Positions 55,706-64,000 of a DNA stretch of 64,000 nucleotides are shown piece after piece. The position numbers and the translations under genes are program-made. Under the pieces are notes generated by a model. It saw nothing but the letters and a program-made list of their open reading frames with translations. It did not search any database and was not told the origin of the DNA. How positions within the stretch are numbered: position 1 is the first letter of the stretch; each line of letters starts with the position of its first letter. The DNA comes from Novosphingobium sp. MW5 (GTDB lineage: Bacteria > Pseudomonadota > Alphaproteobacteria > Sphingomonadales > Sphingomonadaceae), in contig JAPCWB010000001.1 of the NCBI GenBank assembly GCA_025938935.1, forward strand, positions 2,542,001 through 2,606,000, read 5' to 3'.

Positions 55706-55869
55706 TCACCCGCTCGTTCTTCCAGCCGGGTTTCCCGGTAAGCGACGAATTTGCCGCTGCGGGCATCGAGAAAGCCGGCGCCGATATTGCTGGCCTGTGC
55801 CTGCGCCTCGCGCAGGTCGCGGTACCATTTGCCCCGGCGATTGGGCGTGACGAAGCGATACATGTGCAT
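55702..55869 (-). CDS. Small basic protein of ~53-55 residues
   Basis: A short frame starting MYRFVTPNRRGKWYRDLREA (ATG 55863, or MHM from ATG 55869) and ending EERAGD at TAG 55704-55702. The text has clear codon bias and the look of a conserved sphingomonad small protein: basic start, then GAGFLDARSGKFVAYRETRL. No domain is recognised. It is too short for a usual gene list but reads cleanly, and the upstream GGGAAC suits ATG 55869. Function unknown. Confidence 0.68.
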   Translation of the reverse strand: MHMYRFVTPNRRGKWYRDLREAQAQASNIGAGFLDARSGKFVAYRETRLEERAGD

Positions 55870-55959
55870 GAGCGTTCCCAAGACAGTTCATGCCGCCCCT
55901 TCGCAGCGGGCGGCATCTTAATCCTGAAACTGCGAACCCATGCTTAAAGTTCCTGGAAA

Positions 55960-55994
55960 ACAAACAAAAAAGGCGAGACCTGGGGTCTCGCCTT
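55960..55994 (-). terminator. rpsD terminator
   Basis: AAGGCGAGACC (55970-55980) and GGTCTCGCCTT (55984-55994) form a perfect eleven-pair stem with a three-base loop. On the minus strand it is followed by TTTTTTGTTTG, a strong U tract. Confidence 0.93.
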
Positions 55995-56020
55995 GATTGC
56001 TGGTAAGAGAGCCGAAACGA

Positions 56021-56635
56021 TCAGCGCGAATAGAATTCGACGACCAGGTTCGGTTCCATCTTCACCGGATACGGCACTTCGTCGAGCGTGGGTACGCGGA
56101 CGAAAGTGATCTTGTCGTTGCCGTCGGGCGCGACGTATTCGGGGATTTCACGCTCAGCCAAGCTCTGCGCTTCGATGATCAGCGCCATTTCCTTGGCCTT
56201 GTTGCCGAGGCTGATGACGTCACCGGGGCGAACGCGGCGGCTGGCGATGTTGCAGCGCACGCCGTTCACGCGGATGTGGCCGTGCGAAACGATCTGGCGG
56301 GCAGCGAAGATGGTCGGAGCGAACTTGGCGCGGTACACGACCATGTCGAGGCGCTGTTCGAGCAGGCCGATCAGGTTCTGACCGGTATCGCCCTTCATCT
56401 TGGACGCTTCCTGATAGGTGCGCTTGAACTGCTTTTCCGTCACGTCGCCGTAGTAGCCCTTGAGCTTCTGCTTGGCGCGGAGCTGGATGCCGAAGTCCGA
56501 GATCTTGCTCTTGCGGCGCTGGCCGTGCTGGCCCGGGCCATAGGCGCGGCGGTTGACCGAGCTCTTGGGACGGCCCCAGATGTTTTCGCCAAGACGACGG
56601 TCAATCTTATGCTTGGAAGCCTTGCGCTTCGACAT
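56021..56635 (-). CDS. rpsD: 30S ribosomal protein S4
   Basis: 204-residue S4, primary rRNA-binding and assembly protein of the small subunit. The S4 RNA-binding domain shows [20 protein letters not shown] and SHGHIRVNG; the N-terminus [16 protein letters not shown] is the standard alphaproteobacterial form. ATG 56635 is used rather than 56650. The gene stands alone with its own terminator, as usual in this order. Confidence 0.98.
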   Translation of the reverse strand: MSKRKASKHKIDRRLGENIWGRPKSSVNRRAYGPGQHGQRRKSKISDFGIQLRAKQKLKGYYGDVTEKQFKRTYQEASKMKGDTGQNLIGLLEQRLDMVVYRAKFAPTIFAARQIVSHGHIRVNGVRCNIASRRVRPGDVISLGNKAKEMALIIEAQSLAEREIPEYVAPDGNDKITFVRVPTLDEVPYPVKMEPNLVVEFYSR

Positions 56636-56785
56636 GCGTATTTCCTTCAATTTGCCATGCGGGACAACGCGTCCCGCTTCCAGTCCGGAACCGCACCGCC
56701 TGGCCTGTTGCCAGACGCGACCGCCGCTTCACCGGAGTGCGAGGTCAATTGCGAAGGCGCGCCTTTAGCTTGCCATGGCACAAAG

Positions 56786-57511
56786 TCAAGGCTTTCGCGG
56801 CCCTTTCTCAAGCGCGGAGAGCACGCCGCGCATGGTCCGCACCTCAAGGTGGTTCCAGCCGGGCTTGGTCAGCATGTTGCGCAGGGTCAGCCGGGTAGCC
56901 TCCGCGCGGCTTGGCGGGCGAAAATAGCCGGCAGGCTGAAGCATGCCTTCAAGGTGCTGGATCATCCCTTCCAGCTCCTCCTGCGGGGCCGGAGGCAGCA
57001 GTTCCTCGACCGTCGGCTGGGTCAGGTTCGCCTGCTTCGACCACTCGTAAGCGCAAAGGATCACTGCCTGGGCAAGGTTGAGCGAACCGAACTCGGGGTT
57101 GATCGGCACGGTCAGGATTGCGCGGGCAAGGGCGACATCCGATGATTCGAGACCCGAGCGCTCGGGGCCGAAAACGATGGCCGAACGCCCCGGCTCGCGG
57201 TGGATAGCTTGCGCTGCCTCTTCCGGCGTCACCACCGGCTTGGTCACACCCCGCTTGCGCACCGTTGTGGCATAGACATTGGCGCAGTCCGCCACGGCAT
57301 CGGCTAGCGTCTCGAATACCTTGGCCTTTTCGAGCACGACGTCCGCCCCTGCAGCGGCAGGGCCGGCAGACGGATTTGGCCAGCCATCACGCGGGGTGAC
57401 GAGCCGCATTTCGGTCAGCCCGAAATTCAGCATCGCACGGGCAGCCTTGCCGATGTTCTCGCCCAGCTGCGGCCGGACAAGGACGATGACGGGGTCAGCC
57501 CTTGCCGACAT
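56786..57511 (-). CDS. trmJ: tRNA (cytidine/uridine-2'-O-)-methyltransferase, TrmJ type
   Basis: 241-residue SPOUT methyltransferase, modifying ribose at position 32 of tRNAs with SAM. Typical text: [38 protein letters not shown] and [20 protein letters not shown], forming the SAM knot. ATG 57511 gives [12 protein letters not shown]; its start overlaps the nrdR end by 17 bases, so translation is probably coupled. Confidence 0.93.
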   Translation of the reverse strand: MSARADPVIVLVRPQLGENIGKAARAMLNFGLTEMRLVTPRDGWPNPSAGPAAAGADVVLEKAKVFETLADAVADCANVYATTVRKRGVTKPVVTPEEAAQAIHREPGRSAIVFGPERSGLESSDVALARAILTVPINPEFGSLNLAQAVILCAYEWSKQANLTQPTVEELLPPAPQEELEGMIQHLEGMLQPAGYFRPPSRAEATRLTLRNMLTKPGWNHLEVRTMRGVLSALEKGPRKP

Positions 57512-57956
57512 CGCGCACCGTTCCCGCGAACTCTTCAAAATCCTTGGCGTCGCCGAAATCGCGGTAGACCGAGGCAAAGCGGATGTACGCAACCGAATCG
57601 AGTTGGCGCAGGCCTTCCATCACCATCTCGCCGATGGCGCGCGAGGGGACTTCCGTCTCGCCCATGGTCTCGATCTGGCGCTGCACGCCGGAGACAAGCT
57701 GGTCGATCCGTTCCTGTGCAATGCCGCGCTTGCGGCAGGCTAGGGTGACGGACTGCTCGATCTTCAGCCGGTCGAACGGTTCGCGCGCATCGTTGCTCTT
57801 CAGCACGATGATTTCGCGCAGCTGGACACGTTCGAACGTGGTGAAGCGTGCCCCGCAGCTCTCGCACTGGCGGCGCCGGCGGATCGCGGTGTTGTCCTCG
57901 GTCGGACGCGAGTCCTTTACCTGGCTGTCGTCATGGGCGCAAAAGGGGCAACGCAT
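57495..57956 (-). CDS. nrdR: Transcriptional repressor NrdR
   Basis: 153-residue repressor of ribonucleotide reductase genes. N-terminal zinc ribbon [18 protein letters not shown] and [12 protein letters not shown], then an ATP-cone ([20 protein letters not shown]). It binds ATP/dATP to sense nucleotide state. It is part of the rpiB-glyA-small protein-nrdR-trmJ row on the minus strand. Confidence 0.97.
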   Translation of the reverse strand: MRCPFCAHDDSQVKDSRPTEDNTAIRRRRQCESCGARFTTFERVQLREIIVLKSNDAREPFDRLKIEQSVTLACRKRGIAQERIDQLVSGVQRQIETMGETEVPSRAIGEMVMEGLRQLDSVAYIRFASVYRDFGDAKDFEEFAGTVRDVGKG

Positions 57957-57962
57957 CGGCGG

Positions 57963-58184
57963 TTACGGGCGAACCCGCTTGTATAGCATGAAACCCGCCC
58001 CGGCGAGCGCGCCGAGCGGCAGCGACACGACCGGCAGGATCCACCCGGCCGCCGCGCCGATCGCCATGCCGGTCAGCACCGGCTTGGTCGAGGGATGCTT
58101 CGCTCCGTCCTTGGCCATGCCAACCACTTCGACCTTCAGGTCTTCGATCAGGTCACCGCCATTGGGGTTCTTGCCTTCGGTCAT
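57963..58184 (-). CDS. Small membrane protein of unknown function
   Basis: 73 residues with a hydrophilic acidic N-terminus (MTEGKNPNGGDLIEDLKVEV) and two short hydrophobic segments (VLTGMAIGAAAGWILPVVSL in part). It lies between glyA and nrdR with three and six bases of spacing, so it is surely co-transcribed. No domain recognised. Confidence 0.8.
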   Translation of the reverse strand: MTEGKNPNGGDLIEDLKVEVVGMAKDGAKHPSTKPVLTGMAIGAAAGWILPVVSLPLGALAGAGFMLYKRVRP

Positions 58185-58187
58185 CGG

Positions 58188-59480
58188 TCACATTCCTTCG
58201 TAGATGGGGAAACGGGCGCAGAGCTCTTCTACGCGCGCCTTGACCGATTGTTCCACCTGCGCGTCGCCATCGTCGCCGTTCTTGCGCAGGCCTTCGACGA
58301 CTTCTGCGATAAGTCCGCCGATCTGGGTGAATTCTTCCGTGCCGAACCCGCGGGTGGTGCCGGCGGGGGTGCCAAGGCGGATGCCCGAAGTGACGAAGGG
58401 CGAACGCGTGTCGTTCGGAATGCCGTTCTTGTTGCAAGTGATCGCCGCGCGGTCGAGGCCCTTTTCGGTGGCCTTGCCGGTGATCTCCTTGGCGGTCAGG
58501 TCAACCAGCATCAGGTGGTTGTCGGTGCCGCCCGAAACGATCGACAGGCCCTGCGCCTCGAGCGAGGCGGCAAGCGCCTTGGCGTTTGCCTTCACGGCGG
58601 CAGCATAGGCCTTGAACTCGGGGGTCATCGCCTCGGCAAAAGCAACCGCCTTGGCGGCGATGATGTGCATCAGCGGACCGCCCTGAAGGCCGGGGAAGAT
58701 CGCCGTGTTGATTTTCTTGGCGATGTCCTCATCGTTCGACAGGATGATGCCCGAGCGCGGGCCGCGCAGCGACTTGTGCGTGGTGGTCGTGGTGACGTGG
58801 GCATGCGGCACGGGCGAGGGGTGGACGCCGCCGGCGACGAGGCCGGAGAAATGGCTCATGTCGGCCAGCAGGTATGCACCCACTTCATCAGCGATTTCGC
58901 GGAAACGGGCAAAGTCCCACTCGCGCGAATAGGCGGTGCCGCCGCAGATGATCAGCTTCGGCTTGTTGGCCCGTGCGATCTCAGCGACATTGTCCATGTC
59001 GATGCGGTGGTCATCGGCGCGCACGCCATAGGGAACGGGCTTGAACCACTTGCCGCTCATGTTCACCGGCGAACCGTGCGTCAGGTGACCGCCGGCGTTG
59101 AGGTCGAGCCCCATGAAAGTGTCGCCCGGCTGCAGCAGCGCGAGGAAAACAGCCTGGTTCATCTGGCTGCCGGAGTTCGGCTGGACGTTGGCGAAGTTCG
59201 ATCCGAACAGCTTTTTAGCGCGTTCGATGGCCAGCGTCTCGATCTCGTCGACGTATTCGCAGCCGCCGTAATAGCGCTTGCCCGGATAACCCTCGGCATA
59301 CTTGTTGGTCAGGATAGAACCTGCCGCTTCGAGCACGGCCTTCGAGCAGATGTTTTCGCTCGCGATCAGCTCGATCTTGTCGCGCTGGCGGCCGAGTTCC
59401 TTGCCGATCCAGCCAGCAATGTCAGGGTCGGTCTGGGCGAGGCTGGCGGTGAAGAAGCCATTGGGGGTGACGGCGGTCAT
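58188..59480 (-). CDS. glyA: Serine hydroxymethyltransferase
   Basis: 430-residue PLP enzyme interconverting serine and glycine with tetrahydrofolate; it makes the methylene-THF used by PanB. The PLP lysine lies in [16 protein letters not shown]; other marks are [20 protein letters not shown] in part (YPGKRYYGG) and [13 protein letters not shown]. Start ATG 59480, 14 bases after rpiB. Confidence 0.97.
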   Translation of the reverse strand: MTAVTPNGFFTASLAQTDPDIAGWIGKELGRQRDKIELIASENICSKAVLEAAGSILTNKYAEGYPGKRYYGGCEYVDEIETLAIERAKKLFGSNFANVQPNSGSQMNQAVFLALLQPGDTFMGLDLNAGGHLTHGSPVNMSGKWFKPVPYGVRADDHRIDMDNVAEIARANKPKLIICGGTAYSREWDFARFREIADEVGAYLLADMSHFSGLVAGGVHPSPVPHAHVTTTTTHKSLRGPRSGIILSNDEDIAKKINTAIFPGLQGGPLMHIIAAKAVAFAEAMTPEFKAYAAAVKANAKALAASLEAQGLSIVSGGTDNHLMLVDLTAKEITGKATEKGLDRAAITCNKNGIPNDTRSPFVTSGIRLGTPAGTTRGFGTEEFTQIGGLIAEVVEGLRKNGDDGDAQVEQSVKARVEELCARFPIYEGM

Positions 59481-59494
59481 CGGAAGATCCCTGT

Positions 59495-59932
59495 TCAGCA
59501 GGTTGGATTGGAGAGCTTTTCGACGCGGCCCGTGTGGCGGCCGCCACCAAAGTCGGTCGAAAGGAAGGCGTCGAGGCAGGCCTTGGCCATGTCCTCACCG
59601 GTCAGCCGCGCACCCATGGCGATGCAGTTGGCATCGTTGTGCTCGCGCGCCAAGGCGGCTGATAGGGGCTCGGAAACCAGCGCGCAGCGCAGCTTCGGGT
59701 TGCGGTTCACGGCAATAGAGATGCCGATGCCCGATCCGCACAGTGCGACGCCGCGCTCCGCCGTGCCATCGGCGATTACCGAGGCGAGCTTGTAGCCGTA
59801 ATCCGGATAGTCCACCCGGTCCGCCGTTTCGGGACCAAGATCGGCCACTTCATGGCCGAGCCCGATAAGGTATTCACGCAAGGCGGTCTTCAGGTCGACA
59901 GCGGCGTGGTCGGAGGCAATCGCTATTCTCAT
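59495..59932 (-). CDS. rpiB: Ribose 5-phosphate isomerase B
   Basis: 145-residue RpiB of the LacAB family, converting ribose 5-phosphate and ribulose 5-phosphate. The start [15 protein letters not shown] and catalytic Cys in [17 protein letters not shown] are clear. ATG 59932 is used; 59992 would add 20 non-family residues. First gene of the row leading to glyA, nrdR and trmJ. Confidence 0.95.
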   Translation of the reverse strand: MRIAIASDHAAVDLKTALREYLIGLGHEVADLGPETADRVDYPDYGYKLASVIADGTAERGVALCGSGIGISIAVNRNPKLRCALVSEPLSAALAREHNDANCIAMGARLTGEDMAKACLDAFLSTDFGGGRHTGRVEKLSNPTC

Positions 59933-60094
59933 CGGCTCATGCTCGGCAGAAGTCTGGGGATCTCGCTGGTGACCCCATAGGGGCAAGCCCAAAAGGATGC
60001 CACCCGCAATCCGGCCCTATTGCACAGCATCGCACAAATTGACTCGAGGGGAAGCGAGGGGCATCACTTCGGACCGGGACCAAAGGGGATTTGC

Positions 60095-61802
60095 ATGAAG
60101 CGCTGGACCGGATTTCTGGCCACTCTGGCCATGGCCATTATCCTTGCAGTCATGGCGACCACACCGCCCGGGCCAGTAGCTGAAAACGCACCGCAGTCCG
60201 ACTTTTCCGCCAAGCGGGCCATGGCAGACGTCGAGCGAATTGCGGCTTCACCTCATGCGACCGGTACAGCGGAAAACGCAGTAGTCCGGGCCTATCTGGT
60301 CGAACGGCTCAGGTCCATGGGGCTGGAAGTGCGAGAGGTCAGCCTGCCGCTGCCACCGCGATCGATCGAGCGGATGCGGGGCTGGAGCAAGGGCGCGCAT
60401 GTTCCCACCACCATGGTCAACGTGATTGGCGTGCTGCCGGGCAAGCATCGCGGACTGCCCGCCGTCGCCCTGATGGCGCACCACGACACGGTCTGGGGCT
60501 CTCCCGGCGCGGCGGACGATACGGCGGGGGTTGCCACGATCCTTGAATCCGTCCGCGCCATCAAGGCGCGAGGCATGGCCGAGCGCGACCTGGCAGTGAT
60601 CATCACCGATGCGGAGGAGCTAGGCCTTTCGGGTGCGGAAGCTTTCTTTGCCAGCGACCCGCTGCGTGACCGCATCGGCATGGTCGTCAACATGGAAGCG
60701 CGCGGCGGGGGCGGGCGCACGACGCTGTTCGAGACATCGCCGGACAACGGAAATGCCATGGTGCTTTACGCCGATGCAGTCAGCCATCCCGGCGCAAGCT
60801 CGCTCGCCGCCTTCATCTACAGCGTACTGCCGAACGACACAGATCTCTCGGTTTCGCTCCGGGCCGACAAGCCGGGCTACAACTTCGCCTTTATCGGCAG
60901 GTCGGGCCTCTACCATTCACCCAAGGCGACCCCTGCAAACCTCGATCAAGGCGCGCTGCAGGACATGGGCGGGCAGGTGCTTGCGCTGACTGACCGGCTG
61001 CTGCGGGAGAGGGCGCTCCCGGCGCCTGCGCCCAGCGTGGTGTTCTTTGATGCCTATGGCCTGTTTCTTGTGACCTATCCCACGTGGGTCGGCTGGCTTA
61101 TGCTCGGTGCAATTGTGCTGGGCCTGGGACTTGCCGCGCGCGCTGGTCCGGGGCGGCAGGTTGCCGAAGGGCTGGGGCGCATGCTGATCCTCATCTTCGG
61201 GACGGCGGTGACCTTGTTCGTCTTCAACCTTGTCTCCGGGGCGGGATCGGGCGCCAACTATTACGACAGGCTGGCCGCCATTCCGAAGCTGGAGGCTATG
61301 GCGCTGCTGACCTGCGCGGGCATGAGCCTGCTGCTGTTCCGCACCAACCAGATCACTGCGCGGGTCGTGGGAGCGGCCCTGCCGTTGCTGGTGCTGGGAG
61401 CGGCGGCCCAGTGCCTTTGCACCCACGGCAGCCTATGTGATCCTTGTACCGCTCTTGCTGCTGACGCTGGCGATCAACCTGCGGGGCAGCATCGCGAAGT
61501 ACGCGACCGTAATAGTGGCTGCACTGGTGCTCGGCTACGAACTCTACCTCGGCCATTTCGTCATGCAGGGAGTGGGGCCGGGCATGCCATACGCTGTCGT
61601 GCTCCCGCTCGCGCTGGCAGTAACCGCGATGCTGCCTGCGTGGCCGGGCATGGCGAAAAAGCCCGCGCGCCGGACCGCAATCTGTCTGCTGGTTGGTGGC
61701 CTGCTGGTGGCTTTGTGGGTGCGCTTCGATCCGCTGCCCGATACGGTCGCCGTCTATTCGACCGACAAGGCGGTACCCGCCATTCCGATTACCAAGCCGT
61801 AA
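60095..61802 (+). CDS. M28 family zinc peptidase with membrane C-terminus (one-base frame break)
   Basis: Predicted ~568-residue membrane-anchored aminopeptidase. A signal-anchor at the start (FLATLAMAIILAVMATT) precedes the M28 domain with zinc and catalytic residues in ALMAHHDTVWGSPGAADDTA, ITDAEELGLSG, VVNMEARGGGG and GRSGLYHSPKAT. The C-terminal third has several membrane spans. At 61408-61419 (CCCAGTGCCTTTGCACC) the frame breaks. The rest, APTAAYVILVPLLLLTLAI onward to TAA 61800-61802, is in the next frame. The span of 1708 bases is 569 codons plus one, so one surplus base, possibly a T, accounts for it. Start ATG 60095 after AAAGGGGA. Probably a consensus error. Confidence 0.85.
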
Positions 61803-61824
61803 CTGCTATGCCCTGAAACGAGTG

Positions 61825-61855
61825 AGCCCCGCCAGCGTTTTACCGCGGCGGGGCT
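61825..61855 (+). terminator. Hairpin after the M28 peptidase
   Basis: AGCCCCGCC (61825-61833) and GGCGGGGCT (61847-61855) form a nine-pair stem 22 bases after the stop. The following U tract is poor. Confidence 0.6.
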
Positions 61856-61900
61856 GCTCCAGATCTGTTTCCTAAGAAACGCGATCCTGATTACTAAACC

Positions 61901-61931
61901 CGCGCAGGCCGGAATGGTTCCGGGCCGCGCG
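61901..61931 (-). terminator. rpoD terminator
   Basis: On the minus strand CGCGCGGCCCGGAA and TTCCGGCCTGCGCG pair with small bulges around CCA, 8 bases after the rpoD stop, followed by GGGTTTAG. A strong GC hairpin with a weak U tract. Confidence 0.6.
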
Positions 61932-61939
61932 AATATTTT

Positions 61940-63959
<2,020 letters not shown>

Positions 63960-64000
63960 TTTCCCGCCGTGTTCCTGCCGGGTGACCGCCTATTCCGGCG

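Noticed and set aside
58095-59795. 566-codon open frame antisense to glyA
   Set aside because: Covers glyA and parts of two flanking genes on the other strand; codon-bias shadow.

Overview
The window is about 64 kb of GC-rich chromosome from an alphaproteobacterium, most likely a sphingomonad (Sphingomonadales). The evidence is the GAAC-N7-GAAC LexA operators, the PEP-CTERM/XrtA-type regulatory genes (sugar transferase end, prsK, prsR, prsT), a COQ4-type ubiquinone protein, the RpoD N-terminus and many family-typical hypothetical proteins. Genus cannot be fixed from the sequence. No prophage, insertion sequence, CRISPR array or rRNA was seen. The region is mostly dense chromosomal backbone with small accessory pockets.

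Layout. 1-5.6 kb: end of an exopolysaccharide sugar transferase and the PEP-CTERM two-component pair prsK/prsR with the TPR protein prsT. 5.6-10.1 kb: DUF475/TerC-like membrane protein, panB, an amino-acid permease and a PNPOx-like protein. 10.1-19.7 kb: an SOS mutagenesis and repair island, imuA-imuB, radical SAM protein, DUF4130-UdgX fusion and dnaE2. It carries three perfect LexA boxes and is interrupted by one opposite-strand alpha/beta hydrolase. 19.7-26.5 kb: PilZ protein, two tRNA-Glu genes, recJ, two proteins of unknown function, a flavodoxin, a lone AHH-type nuclease-like protein and a nitronate monooxygenase. 26.7-31.7 kb: two tandem FAS1-like dehydratases and a two-subunit molybdenum hydroxylase. 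31.7-43.6 kb: branched-chain amino-acid genes (leuA with a Leu-rich leader peptide, ilvC, ilvN, ilvB), a sterol-desaturase-like protein, an MFS carrier, the hcp/nsrR nitrosative-stress pair, miaA and serB. 43.6-64 kb: coq4, purL, xseB-ispA-coaD, cyclophilin, queA, exported amidohydrolase, tgt, S9 peptidase, rpsD, rpiB-glyA-nrdR-trmJ, M28 peptidase and rpoD.

Two signals stand out. First, the SOS island places a little-understood radical SAM + DUF4130 + UdgX module under its own LexA box, between the mutasome genes imuAB and dnaE2. Second, a roughly 90-base palindromic element sits in frame inside dnaE2 and recurs between ilvN and ilvC.

Caution about base accuracy. Eight genes show single-base frame breaks: prsK, prsT, the DUF475 gene, imuA, dnaE2, the flavodoxin, the M28 peptidase and rpoD. 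RpoD is essential, so its break cannot be genuine. The three deletions are all in G or C runs, and two of the five insertions fall where the expected sequence is GATTC, a CcrM (GANTC) methylation site. These look like consensus errors, and none of these genes should be read as a pseudogene without better data. Coordinates for these genes span the whole reconstructed gene.
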